Source: Tritrichomonas musculus (lineage: Eukaryota > Parabasalia > Tritrichomonadida > Tritrichomonadidae). Taken from it: 64,000 nt of DNA. The notes beneath the pieces were generated by a model. That model had not been told where the DNA came from, did not search any database, and saw only the letters and a list, made by a program, of their open reading frames with translations. The position numbers were made by a program, and so were the translations under genes. Position 1 is the first letter of the stretch. Each line of letters opens with the position of its first letter. The stretch is from the NCBI GenBank assembly GCA_039105265.1, contig JAPFFF010000021.1:558001-622000 (forward strand), given 5' to 3'. This document shows, in pieces, positions 50,161 through 60,100 of this stretch.

Positions 50161-53100
50161 TCATTCTTCTTCTTCTTCCTCCCCTAAAAATGATTCTAAG
50201 ATATCAACAACATTTTGATTCTTATTCTCATATGCTACATCAAGTGGGGTGCTGCCTTCTGCATTAGATATATTGATTAATTTTTGAATTTCTTTAATGC
50301 GAAGTAATTCATCAATCATATCGCAATTACCAAGTGCAGCTAGTCTTGTCAATACTGTATCTCTTCTTTCACCATGAACTGTTTCAATCAGCATTCGCCT
50401 CCAGATATCATTATTGAAAAAGTGAACAACACCAGAGTTGCCAAGCTCGCAAATCTTATAAAAAATGCTTGAATCAGAATTTAAGCCATTGATATCTTCA
50501 CTAAATATTCCATCATCAGCTTCATTAATATCATCATCATTAAATTCTTCTTCTTCCTCTTCAGCCTCCTCCTCTTCTTCTTCGTTCTGGTCACTTTCAT
50601 TTGTTTTATCTTGGTTTTCGTTATTAGATTCTTCTGCATTTCTGAAGTAGCTAAGACTTTCGACGAAATCCGATAGGAGACCGTTTATTACAACTTTTTC
50701 AATTTCTTCGACTTTTGAGTCGCCGTCTTCAACGATGAACTTCTCCTGCTGCTCCTCGACTGGCTCCTGGAGGTACGGATTCTGCCTGCGCCGAAGTGGA
50801 TTCACGTTTTGATCGCCGCTTGAGTTCGCTTCTTGGCTCGAAATCAGCTTCGAAAGCGCCGGAGGAAGATCGAGTCCCTGCGTCAGCCCGCGAACTCCCC
50901 TCGGCTGCGCCTGGAGCTTCTCCTGGTCCTGCTGCTGCTTGAGAAGCTGCTGCTTGCGCTGCTCGAGAAGAAGCTGCTTCTGGAGGTCCGCGTACTTGCC
51001 AAAGAAGGACGAGCGCTTCACTGGATCCGGCTGTGGTGCGTCTTGCGGCGTGGCGGGTGAAGGAGGCTGCCGGATGCCTGCAGACTGCACCTTCGTGCAT
51101 GAAGGAGGCTGCGCGTGCGAGTCCGGTGATGAGCTCGCTTTTCCCTCTGGTTCTCTGCTTTCTGCATTTGAATTAGTCTGCTGCTCGTCTTTCTGGCTTG
51201 CTGTATGATTCTCGTCACTAATTGTGCCACCCTCGTGCGATGGCAAATCGTGCTGTTTCTGTTCATTTTGTTGTTTCTGTTCATTTTGTTGTTCTTTAGA
51301 TTGTAGTTCATTTTGTTGTTTCTGTTCATTTTGTTGTTTCTGTTCATTTTGTTGTTTCTGTTCATTTTGTTGTTTCTGTTCATTTTGTTGTTCTTTAGAT
51401 TGTAGTTCATTTTGTTGTTCTTTAGATTGTAGTTCATTTTGTTGTTGCTGTTCATTTTGTTGTTCTTTAGATTGTAGTTCATTTTGTTGTTGCTGTTCAT
51501 TTTGTTTCTTTTCAAATTTCTGTTCATTTTGCGATTCATTTTGTGGTTCACTTTGTTTCTGTTCATTTTGTGGTTCACTTTGTTTCTGTTCATTTTGCTG
51601 TTGTTTTGATTGCTGCTCTTTTTGCTGTTGCTGCTGGAGGCGAATTCTTTGCTGCTGCTGAATCAAAAATCTCTCGAGCTTCAGTTTTTGCTCTTCCTGC
51701 TGCAGTTTCAGGTTTCTTTGGTTGACCAATTCCTGCTGCTGGATGAATCTTTGCTGCTGAAGCAGAATCTTCCTTATTTGCAGCTCCTGCATCATCTGCC
51801 TCTTCTGTCTCTCAATGAGCTCGTCGTTCATCGCCTTTGCGTTCTCCTTCTCCTCCTCTGCGACAGCGCCCGCCATTGTCCTCCCGCTCATCAGTCTGTC
51901 CAAGATTTTTCCGCGATGGAAGCGAGAAGCAAACTCGGCTGCCTCCTGATGCTCGAGCTCGTTCACTGCCTCGAGCCGGGCAAGGATCCTCGTCGAACCG
52001 GCTGCCGCTGCGTAAGCGGAGACCGTTAAGCATTCATCGTCGAACACGAGTGTGTCGGCCTCATTTTCAATCAAGAAACTGAAGCATTTGAGAGCATTGA
52101 AAAAGGCACAGTAACAGAGAAGAGATGGCCTTTTGTCAAGCATCGAGGAGAGCTCGAAAAAGGATGGTTGAATGCGAGTATTAATATTCATTTTCTTACT
52201 TTGAATGAGAAGACGTTTAAAAGTGGAAATATCATCATGACGAATTGCTGCTGAAAGTGGATCCGGGTTCCCTCGTCTTCTGTTGGCAATGATGAATGAT
52301 GATGATATTAGATTTGAATCCCTGAATGGAAGAAAATCAAATGAACTCTTGCTTTGGTGTGATTGTATGTTATAGCTGTTATCGTTTAGGTGCTCAGTCG
52401 TATCAAAGAAATAGTCAAGATCAATGGGATCATCATTATTGTCTTCTTTGCTCCTCTTCTTTTTGTTATTATTAACATTATTAGTCTCAGGTGAATAATT
52501 TGTAGTAGATTCGGATTTTGTGCCATTTTTAACTTTACTTTCATCTTTGAGATTAGTTTGAGATTCAGCATTTTCTTTGATTTCAGCTTCATTATTATCA
52601 GCAGGTTCTGTATTGGCATCAATTTTATCTTTAGTTTCACATTCATTTTCTTCTTTAACACTAGTATCATTATTAGGTTCACATTTTGCATCTTCTTTAA
52701 TATCTTTTTCGACATTTGAGTTATGTTTGGTTTCATCTTCTGCTTCTGTTTCTTCTTCATCTTCTTCTTCATTTTTATCTAAATCAAGTTTTTGATTTTC
52801 ATGTTCATTTTGAATAATGAATTTGTGAACTTCAGGAAACCAAAGTTCAACATATCTATTGTAATTTGTGCCTTGCCTGAATTGCTTGATGTATGAAACT
52901 GCTTTACAGAAATAGTCCATTGAAAACATGAAATTATCAATACATAATTCTATGAAAAAGAATCTCGATCTGTTTCTGGTTGTGTTTGAGCACGATTCTT
53001 GAATTAATAAATCTCGAAAAAGATTTTGTAAATCTTCTTCAAAAATCAAAAAGTGAATAGAAGTTGCAAGATTTGCGAGAGCATTTAAATTTGATTCAAA

Positions 53101-53274
53101 AGGCCTGTAATCGACTGCAAGCATTATATTATGAACTAATTTGTAAACAGATTTAATATCAATAATTGTAGAAGCAAGATCCTGAGAAACAGTTGGAACG
53201 GCATTGCTTGTAATATCGAAAATACTTCTTTGAAAATCTACAAAGTTGTTCTTTTCTTCTATTAATTTTTCCAT
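50161..53274 (-). CDS. DUF3447/ankyrin protein with Gln-rich repeat
   Basis: A 1037-residue protein related in layout to the ankyrin protein at 37957. About 1-175 is helical. An acidic and Asn-rich linker follows (175-290). A DUF3447-type module lies at about 335-450 ('NTRIQPSFFELSSMLDKRPSLLCYCAFFNALKCFSFLIEN'). About 470-690 is a Gln-rich coiled coil ('LQQQQRIRLQQQQQ') that passes into a repeat of N-E-Q-K-Q-Q (51250-51600). Then come a Pro/Ser-rich region, a Glu/Asp run (about 905-925) and a C-terminal ankyrin pair ('GERRDTVLTRLAALGNCDMIDELL', 'GSTPLDVAYENKNQNVVDIL'). The region 50700-52080 is strikingly GC-rich for this genome. The ATG at 53274 opens the frame. Confidence 0.85.
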   Translation of the reverse strand: MEKLIEEKNNFVDFQRSIFDITSNAVPTVSQDLASTIIDIKSVYKLVHNIMLAVDYRPFESNLNALANLATSIHFLIFEEDLQNLFRDLLIQESCSNTTRNRSRFFFIELCIDNFMFSMDYFCKAVSYIKQFRQGTNYNRYVELWFPEVHKFIIQNEHENQKLDLDKNEEEDEEETEAEDETKHNSNVEKDIKEDAKCEPNNDTSVKEENECETKDKIDANTEPADNNEAEIKENAESQTNLKDESKVKNGTKSESTTNYSPETNNVNNNKKKRSKEDNNDDPIDLDYFFDTTEHLNDNSYNIQSHQSKSSFDFLPFRDSNLISSSFIIANRRRGNPDPLSAAIRHDDISTFKRLLIQSKKMNINTRIQPSFFELSSMLDKRPSLLCYCAFFNALKCFSFLIENEADTLVFDDECLTVSAYAAAAGSTRILARLEAVNELEHQEAAEFASRFHRGKILDRLMSGRTMAGAVAEEEKENAKAMNDELIERQKRQMMQELQIRKILLQQQRFIQQQELVNQRNLKLQQEEQKLKLERFLIQQQQRIRLQQQQQKEQQSKQQQNEQKQSEPQNEQKQSEPQNESQNEQKFEKKQNEQQQQNELQSKEQQNEQQQQNELQSKEQQNELQSKEQQNEQKQQNEQKQQNEQKQQNEQKQQNELQSKEQQNEQKQQNEQKQHDLPSHEGGTISDENHTASQKDEQQTNSNAESREPEGKASSSPDSHAQPPSCTKVQSAGIRQPPSPATPQDAPQPDPVKRSSFFGKYADLQKQLLLEQRKQQLLKQQQDQEKLQAQPRGVRGLTQGLDLPPALSKLISSQEANSSGDQNVNPLRRRQNPYLQEPVEEQQEKFIVEDGDSKVEEIEKVVINGLLSDFVESLSYFRNAEESNNENQDKTNESDQNEEEEEEAEEEEEEFNDDDINEADDGIFSEDINGLNSDSSIFYKICELGNSGVVHFFNNDIWRRMLIETVHGERRDTVLTRLAALGNCDMIDELLRIKEIQKLINISNAEGSTPLDVAYENKNQNVVDILESFLGEEEEEE
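51250..51600 (-). repeat. Coding minisatellite (NEQKQQ / NELQSKEQQ units)
   Basis: The plus strand shows repeats of TTTCTGTTCATTTTGTTG and a related unit with TTCTTTAGATTGTAGTTCA, in mixed order. They encode Gln/Asn/Glu/Lys repeats of the ankyrin protein. All changes keep the frame. Copy number is likely to vary. Confidence 0.85.
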
Positions 53275-54004
53275 TTAGTAATTGTATTTTTTTTTTCAGT
53301 ATCTTTCAATCGGGCTTAGAATGGGCAGAGAAACTAAAAGTTTTTTTTTTTAATTTGCATACCATTAAATACTTCATCGATAATACATTAAAAAATAATT
53401 ATAAATTAAATATCAAAAATAAAAGGATAATTTTTTAGAAGCATTTTTTGTTAATAAGCATGATTTTTTATATCATATGTCATCAAATTTAATTTAAATC
53501 AGCAGATTTGATTTACATGTTCTTGAAACTAGATCATAAAACATATATTTTATTGGAAAGCAATCGTTTTAGAGAATCACGCTCAAGTAAATCAAAGACA
53601 CTTCTTTGTATCATGAATCCTTTTAATTGTTCTCAAGTGGAAAATAAACAAAATTATTAATGAAATTCATAAAATATATTAAGATTATAAAGTTGAACAA
53701 GCATATCTTTTTGTAACATCAGATTATTAATGATTGTACAATTAAATGATCAAAAAATTAGCAGATTTTCACTCGAATTGATCCTTTAGATTTTTTATCA
53801 AAATGATGATGAGTTATTGACTATTTAATAACAAATATTAATGAATATATTTATTATTATAAGTTTGACATTTCGATATTAATATATTAATTATAAAAAT
53901 GAATGATTATGAAAATGATGTTTCATTAATGCTATATATCTATAGAATTAAGGAAAGAAAGAATTAATAACAATTAGTAATTTTTTATTATATTTAATTA
54001 AAAT
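53275..54004. other. AT-rich spacer
   Basis: Upstream of the ankyrin gene start. No gene is recognised. A short open stretch on the minus strand (about 53530-53625) has protein-like codons, but at 32 codons it is too short to judge. Confidence 0.35.
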
Positions 54005-54445
54005 TGATTTTCAATGTGAACGGAATCATTATTATTGCTTTTTCAGATTTTAAGAAAGCTGATTTAAAAAGAGATTGTAATTTTATTTCTTCAAGAATTT
54101 CAATTATTAGATACATCGATCAAAATTTTCAGCAAATTTGGTGGAAAAGAAAAATGCTTGATCGATTTATCTAAAAAAAAAAACACCTTCTTCAATTACT
54201 TGCATATTAGAATTATGCTGAATATCAACTTTTGCTAGATTTACACGATTGGAAAATGCATTTTCACAAATTTTTGTTAGACTTTTTGAATGAATTTTTT
54301 TTATTTACTTTAGAAAATGAAAAAGCGCGCTTATCAATTGTTTGTATATTAGAATTTCAACTTTTGTTAGTTTTCCACAACTAATAAATGTGCATTCACA
54401 TGTTTTCGCTACATTTGAAATTTCTTCAATTTTTAAAAATATAAA
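54005..54445 (-). pseudogene. BspA-type leucine-rich repeat gene relic
   Basis: Minus-strand frames read as TpLRR/BspA repeats: 'CGKLTKVEI', 'ICENAFSNRVNLAKVDIQHN', 'MQVIEEGVFFLDKSIKHFSFPPNLLKILI' and, further on, 'SLFKSAFLKSEKAIIMIPFTL'. The consensus of this family is IeeIg.rAFs.C.sL..I.IPs.v. BspA-like surface proteins form one of the largest families in trichomonads. Here the reading frame is broken several times (a stop at 54100-54102 and frame changes on both sides), so no functional protein is expected. The upstream end of the relic abuts the 1.1-kb mobile element that begins at 54446. Confidence 0.7.
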
Positions 54446-55574
54446 GGGAAATTACAAATGTCCCTACTTTAACGGTCATTTTTAACGGCTATTAAATTTG
54501 TGAGGTGAAGTAGGGACATTTGTCGCTGCTCCATTTGTCCCTGCTTTAACGGTCATTAATAACGGTCAAACATATAGAAAATCTTTTTTTATTTTTATAA
54601 ATGAGGTTACAAATATCCTTACTCATTGCATAAGAAAATGTGAATTATTTATTTAATATATTTTATTTAAAATAGTATTAAAATGAATAAATCTTTATTT
54701 TTAGTGCTTTTTACATTAAAAAATTATAATTTTGCTAAAAAATCGTAATTTTCAAAGGCAAAAATATTTGATAAACCTAAAAAATATGATAAAAAACTTA
54801 AAAAGACAAAAGTAGAATTAGTTCCTTGCATAATATAATAGATTCTTCTAATAAAATTCAAACTGAATATATTATAATATTCGATTACTTTTTAGTAAAG
54901 ATCGAAGTAATTTTCAAATTTTAAATCATTTCCTTACATATATTTGATAAATATGTAATTATATAATTAAAAAATCATTTGTTAAAAAGAAATTACTTTG
55001 TTTTAGCAATGATGGAAAAAAATATATTTTTATTAAAAAATCCATGACCACCTATTCACACTTTTTTCAAGAAAATTTGAAATAGATGCATTCATCTTTT
55101 TTGCCTATGAAAACATCAAACAAAACTATTTATAAGAACTTCACATGCTATTTAACTTAAAAATATTTTTATAAATGCAGATAAAGAAATTACTAATAAT
55201 ATTATTTCCTAATATAGAAGAATTTTTTGTTTTAATTTAAATAAACATCTTTTGTATAATGTTAACGTTAACATTTCGACTAATTTATTAAGTTTTTTTT
55301 TTTGGATAAATCATATTCTAATTTTTATCTGAATTTTCAGTTTTTTTGAATTCGTCTTATAAACATTTTTGTATACTAGCATTGTTAAAACATTTTATTC
55401 GTAATTTATCATAAAATTCACATCTCTCGTTGTTTTTACAGGTAATTATATACTATAACCGTTAAAAATGACCGTTAAAGTAGGGACATTTGTCGCTGCT
55501 CCATTTGTCCCTACCAATATGACCGTTAACAGTGACCGTTAAAGTAGGGACATTGGTCGCTGCCCAAATATAAA
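54437..55574. mobile_element. Non-autonomous Mutator-like element, 1.12 kb
   Basis: The element spans 54446-55565. AAATATAAA flanks both ends (54437-54445 and 55566-55574), a 9-bp target duplication typical of MULEs. The ends are inverted: GGGAAATTACAAATGTCCC at the left, GGGCAGCGACCAATGTCCC inward from the right, both continuing TACTTTAACGGTCA. Each terminal region of about 115 bp is itself built from palindromic copies of GTAGGGACATTTGTC and CTTTAACGGTCA. The segment GTCGCTGCTCCATTTGTCCC occurs at both ends in the same direction. The inner 870 bp is AT-rich without a coding frame. It must rely on a transposase encoded elsewhere. Confidence 0.85.
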
Positions 55575-56192
55575 TGCCACATTTCTCAATTATTTTTGAG
55601 AGAGTAGATAAAAAAAAAATTGGCTGAAAATTTTGGAATAATATTTGAAATATATATTATTTAGTTTAAAACTAACATCAATTTTGATTTTTAAGAGAAA
55701 CTGCTCGCTCAAATTTTTATTTTTAAGTCATCAATATTATTCTCAATATCATTAAAATTTAATTGTTTGGCATTGAAACTAGTATAAACATATTTATAAT
55801 GATGCGCTTATTATTTTTTAGTAAATATTATTTGGATTGTTTGTGTATAATATATAAAAAAGTGACAAAGTTATGTTTTTTTAGGTTTTTTCTATAAAAA
55901 ATAGCATTTAACTTTTTATTAGGTGCGCCCGGTATTGCTATACTTCTTCAGTGAATTCATAATAGTTATTACTTTATTACTTTAAAAAATAAAAGATCAA
56001 AATATATTGTATCTTTCAGAAAATTGTCTTTTAATAATTCAAAAATTCAGAGAAACGATTAAAAACGATTCAATTTCAAAATAAAATATGCCAAAAAATA
56101 CTAAAAAAAAAGCAATAGAGATGAAATAAGTATTTATAAAATTAATCTTTATTCAAATGCATTAAATAAAATATTAGAAATCGAAATCATGA
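55575..56192. other. Spacer left of the P-like transposase gene
   Basis: AT-rich. TGCTCGCTCA (55702-55711) has an exact inverted copy at 58413-58422 beyond the transposase gene and may mark one end of that element. A GC-rich patch, GCGCCCGGTATTGC (about 55925), resembles a patch at 58986-58996 in inverted orientation. No gene is seen. Confidence 0.4.
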
Positions 56193-58262
56193 TTATAAAT
56201 CAAGGATTATTGTGTAAATTCTGTTCAAGTTGGAGACAAGCCAATTAATCATTTCTTTTTTGCTACTATTTTTACTTGGTAATTCTTCTTCCAAAATATT
56301 TCTTCTTTTTAAAACATCTATTATATAAAAGTATTTATCTTTTGTAATTTTTACATTTTTAGGAATTGAAAACTTCACTCTTAATTTCATATCAAGGAGC
56401 TCTTTATGATCATCATAATTTAACTTTGTAAATTTATATTTTTTTACTGATGATGTGGTTAATAATTTTCCATTTGTACATTGTCCTACACCACATGTAA
56501 AAATTCTATGAGAAATTTTTGTTCTTCTTCTTCCTTCATTTTGAGAATCATCAATAAAAATAGAAAGATAGGCAATAAGATGACTTACAATATCATATGG
56601 AGATATGTCACTTTTTACGTCAAATCCAGCAAGTTCCAAGAAAGCTTTAGCAACAGCTTGTGCAGGATAATCTTCTTCTATGAAAGTAAAAGCTGAATCA
56701 CAAACTTTTGATTCGCAAGTAACCCCGAAAGAGTTTTGTCTGCAATGAATTTTTTCTAATTCTTCCTCAAAATTTTCACCTTTTTGTAAAGCTTCTTTTT
56801 GCTGAATAGTTTGCATTTCAGAAATCACTTTTAAAAATTTTTTTAAAGTATGAATAAATTTTGCTCGTTTTCTAGAACATCCAAATTTGTGTTCTAATGG
56901 AGTGGTGCTGTTTCTATCAAAATAAAAAAATTCAAATATATTCATTAATTGAATATTACAATGTATTGTATTTAAAAATTCAATAACAATTTTATTTGAA
57001 TAAAATGTGATATGTTCTCCACCTCTTTTTGTATCACTTAATTGTTTTTTATCTTTTTTATTTTTTTCATCATAATAATATGCCAAAAACCAAAAAGCAA
57101 TGTTAAGAAAATAATGTCTATTTTTAAATCCTAAGTTAGGAAAATTGAGAGCCAAAATTGAAAAAGAAATTGGGAGAAAATAAGCTGCCTCTAAAAATTG
57201 TTTTTTTTCTAATAAAAAAAGAAAATTTTGTGGAGAAAATAATAACAAAGGGAGCGAATCATGCATTTTTGTATATGATTCGTTAGACCATATAATGTTT
57301 GGCAAATTTTTAAACAAATTTTTGAGAGTTTCAACATTAAAAAATTTACCAGATAATTCAAAACCAGAATGTATAAAAACTCCAAAAATCCTATACCTCA
57401 AACGCTTAATTAAATGCAAGAAGTCAGAAATAACTCTAAAATTCAAAGTTTTTGTGAGAGATATTGAATTTTTTGTTAAAGCACTATTAATATAGGAATT
57501 GAAATATTCTTCATGCATTTGTGAATATGCTGAATCCCCGTCAAATGCAAAGGACATAATAGATATATTCCTATTTTTTAAAACATCTTTTATATATTTA
57601 AGCATATCGACTATTTTTTTATTTGCTTTCCCGTTCACTGCAGGTTCAACATGGACTACAAAATTACTATATATTTTCTGATACGGTTGCACTTGAAATA
57701 CAAATGCAGTGCGAATTATCTTATTATTATTTAACTGTAAAAATATTTGGAGTTCATTTGGATTCTTTTTAAATTTAGAAAAACAATTTTTTGAAATTAA
57801 TTCAATTTCTTCTTGACTAAACAAAATTCCTTCAAAAATTGAATCATCAGAAACTTTAACTTCTGGTGTAAAGAAAATTGCATCTACAGACAAACATGCA
57901 TGAATTGTCTTTTTTTTTTCTATTTTAGACCTTTCTCTCCATGTTCCAATAATATCGACTATACCATTTATGTCCGTTAATTGATTTGGAAAATTATTCA
58001 TATCTATATGCATATCGTTATTTTCTTCAACACTTAGGACATCATTTTCTGATTTAATTGAGTTATCTGGTTTATTATTTAGTTCTTCAATTTTTATTGA
58101 TGATTCTAATTTGTTTATATCATTTCTTAATTTCAAATTTTCATTTTCTACATGCTTTCTTTGATTTTTCAGTAAATTCTCTCTTTGTTTTTGTTTTCGT
58201 AAAGTTTCATTTTCATTATATTTTTTATGTGCTTCAAATAGTTGTGTTTTATTGCTGTTCAT
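56193..58262 (-). CDS. Transposase-like protein, P-element-like DDE type (tentative)
   Basis: A 689-residue protein with a basic coiled coil (about 10-65) and a probable RNase-H-like core. Candidate acidic residues are Asp127 in 'CLSVDAIFF', Asp241/Asp243 in 'FAFDGDSAYS' and Asp280 in 'VISDFLHLIKRLRYR'. The last motif recalls the DPPHLIK...R block after the core of P/THAP9 transposases. Further on, 'TPLEHKFGCSRKRAKF' resembles their 'LE.FF..R..gG' block. No THAP zinc finger is present. The C-terminus contains 'FTCGVGQCTNGK'. I recall similar proteins from the T. vaginalis genome, but this was not searched. The frame is intact from the ATG at 58262, so the gene may be recent. The inverted decamers at 55702 and 58413 are possible element ends. 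Confidence 0.6.
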   Translation of the reverse strand: MNSNKTQLFEAHKKYNENETLRKQKQRENLLKNQRKHVENENLKLRNDINKLESSIKIEELNNKPDNSIKSENDVLSVEENNDMHIDMNNFPNQLTDINGIVDIIGTWRERSKIEKKKTIHACLSVDAIFFTPEVKVSDDSIFEGILFSQEEIELISKNCFSKFKKNPNELQIFLQLNNNKIIRTAFVFQVQPYQKIYSNFVVHVEPAVNGKANKKIVDMLKYIKDVLKNRNISIMSFAFDGDSAYSQMHEEYFNSYINSALTKNSISLTKTLNFRVISDFLHLIKRLRYRIFGVFIHSGFELSGKFFNVETLKNLFKNLPNIIWSNESYTKMHDSLPLLLFSPQNFLFLLEKKQFLEAAYFLPISFSILALNFPNLGFKNRHYFLNIAFWFLAYYYDEKNKKDKKQLSDTKRGGEHITFYSNKIVIEFLNTIHCNIQLMNIFEFFYFDRNSTTPLEHKFGCSRKRAKFIHTLKKFLKVISEMQTIQQKEALQKGENFEEELEKIHCRQNSFGVTCESKVCDSAFTFIEEDYPAQAVAKAFLELAGFDVKSDISPYDIVSHLIAYLSIFIDDSQNEGRRRTKISHRIFTCGVGQCTNGKLLTTSSVKKYKFTKLNYDDHKELLDMKLRVKFSIPKNVKITKDKYFYIIDVLKRRNILEEELPSKNSSKKEMINWLVSNLNRIYTIILDL

Positions 58263-59339
58263 TTTGGTAATTTATATTTTTGAGAAAGGCTACAGTTTTT
58301 TGATTCAAAAATTCAATGTTTATTTGTTTTATGCTATTGAAAAATCCATTTATTTCTTTCAATTTTTTTTTTTTATTTTTTTTGTAATGTAATTCTATTA
58401 ATTTTAGAAAAATGAGCGAGCATTTTATTTTCAAAATATATTTTTTGGTAACTACGAATAAAGTATAATTACCTTGCAAAATAGTGTAAAAAAATTTTCA
58501 GCTCAATTTTTAGATATTTGATTATTTAAGTCTTTTTTTTGCAATATTTTCATTATTTTTAATAAAAATATTTTTTTCTCCAAATCGAAAATAAATTGAA
58601 AAAAAGATGTCTGCTCATAAATTATTTATTTAAATATACTTTATATATTTTTAATTAGATATTTCATGAATTGTTTAATTTGCAGCTTTCGATATGTTTT
58701 AATATGCTTGAATTGCAATTGATAGAAATCCACATTCATCCAGCAATTTTTTTCATAAAATTATATCTAAAAAATATATTGTCAGTATAATTAAATAATC
58801 TATTTTTTATGAGTGAATAAAAACAATTTTGTTTATTTTTATAATTTTTTTTTGAGAATCAAAGAAAAAATGAAAAATTTTTGGAATATAAATCTATTTT
58901 TTGAATCAGGTTCATCTTGTAGAATAATTTTAATACAATAAATAAATTTAATTTATTTAAATAAATTATATATTAAAGTAACTCGACACCGGGTCCAATA
59001 TAGATTTTTTTTCACTAATAAATATATTTAAAAATATACGCTTTTTTCTAAAAAACAATATTCCACTTAATAAAATGAAGAAACAATAATCAATAAATAT
59101 TCATCAATATTTCCTAATATTAATTATTTAACTTAATACTTTTGACAATGGCCTGTTAATGAATTACAATGAAAAAATTTTTCAATTTCTCACTTCATTA
59201 TTTCCAAACGGTCGAACTATTTTTTTATATTGCAACCGCATATGCGTTAGTTTACTTCATACGCATATAATGATATAAGTTTCAAGTGTAAAACATTATT
59301 ATTTATGATTTCTATCTACTCTTTTTTGAGTTAGAATTC
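58263..59339. other. AT-rich spacer
   Basis: Contains TGAGCGAGCA at 58413-58422 (see the transposase entry) and a GC-rich patch, CGACACCGGGTCC, at 58984-58996. No gene is recognised. A 76-codon minus-strand frame (58249-58479) overlaps the transposase start and looks like chance. Confidence 0.4.
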
Positions 59340-59547
59340 GTTTAATATTTCAACTTTTTGTGAGATTTTTCCAGTTACCAAATACAAATTCACGCATTTT
59401 CGTTACTCTTGCTGGAATGGTAATTTCTTCAATCAATGAAAAATCAAATGAAAATGATTCATTTGTTTTGATGTTTGATGGAAGAGAAATTTCTTTGATA
59501 TCACGTCTTACAAACATTTTGAAATTTGCAGTCAATTCAATATTCTA
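59340..59547 (-). pseudogene. BspA-type leucine-rich repeat fragment
   Basis: The minus strand encodes 'FVRRDIKEISLPSNIKT', then 'FDFSLIEEITIPARVTKMREFVFGNWKNLTK', which follows the BspA/TpLRR repeat pattern (LPsnv..i...aF..c..L..I.iPs.V..i). Only about two repeats are left. After 'NLTK' the pattern continues in another frame ('VEILNEF') past an A-run, so a single-base slip is likely. There is no proper start or full-length gene. It is a decayed copy of a large trichomonad surface-protein family. Confidence 0.65.
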
Positions 59548-59635
59548 TAAATTCAATTTAAAAATATATATATATATGAATATATGAATATATAAATTTA
59601 TTGAATAAAATTATATTATTTTTAAGACAGCTACA

Positions 59636-59736
59636 TAAAGTGTGTCCACTATTAGGAAAGTTAAAATTGTGAAAACTCATTCAATATTTCTATGAGCTTA
59701 TTCAAAAAATACTTTCTTAATTGTGGACGCACTTTA
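59636..59736. mobile_element. TA-flanked MITE, 97 bp
   Basis: AAGTGTGTCCACTATTAGG begins at 59638 and AAGTGCGTCCACAATTAAG begins, on the other strand, at 59734. The match continues into GAAAGT, about 23 of 26 positions. TA borders both ends (59636-59637, 59735-59736), as in Tc1/mariner insertions. It has no coding capacity. Confidence 0.65.
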
Positions 59737-59837
59737 TATCAAAAGTCTATATAAATAATAATATAATAATATAAATATTAACAATATTGTATATATTAGC
59801 TACATTTTGAAATTTGAAAATCTTCTCAGACTATGTA

Positions 59838-60100
59838 ATCGGGTCTATATAAAATCCGATTCTAAATTTGACCTTAAAGTTGATCGTTCATGATCGGATA
59901 TACGAACTTTTTATGAATATAAATGGTCTCTAGAATTGAGAGAGTCTTGGCTTTTTGAATATTCTGTTCAAAAAAAGCGCCATTCGTATCTTCGCATCAT
60001 GAATTAGAATTCAGAGTTCAACTGCAGGGAACTCTGTCTAATCTAATTTTTGAGCATCTAGAGTATGTAGTTCTTCTGCAGGGAGCTTCATACTCTAGAT
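59838..60100. other. Run of hairpins, candidate structured RNA or element
   Basis: Several stems follow each other: ATCGG/CCGAT (59838-59860), TCTC/GAGA (59927-59941), a compound stem ATTAGA+AGAGTTC pairing with GAACTCT+TCTAAT (60003-60042), and a perfect 12-bp stem ATCTAGAGTATG/CATACTCTAGAT (60056-60100). The loops of the last two both contain CTGCAGGGA (60022-60030 and 60076-60084). No open frame covers this stretch. Strand and function are unknown. A non-coding RNA or the remnant of a small mobile element are both possible. Confidence 0.4.

Noticed and set aside
51018-51593. 191-codon frame of Asn/Lys/Met repeats over the ankyrin protein 2 gene
   Set aside because: It is a shadow of the NEQKQQ minisatellite in another frame.
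53530-53625. Short protein-like stretch on the minus strand
   Set aside because: At only 32 codons it shows no family match and could be chance.
55925-58996. CCCGGT patches as ends of the P-like element
   Set aside because: The inverted match is about 15 of 22 positions with no target duplication. The exact decamer pair at 55702/58413 is the better candidate.
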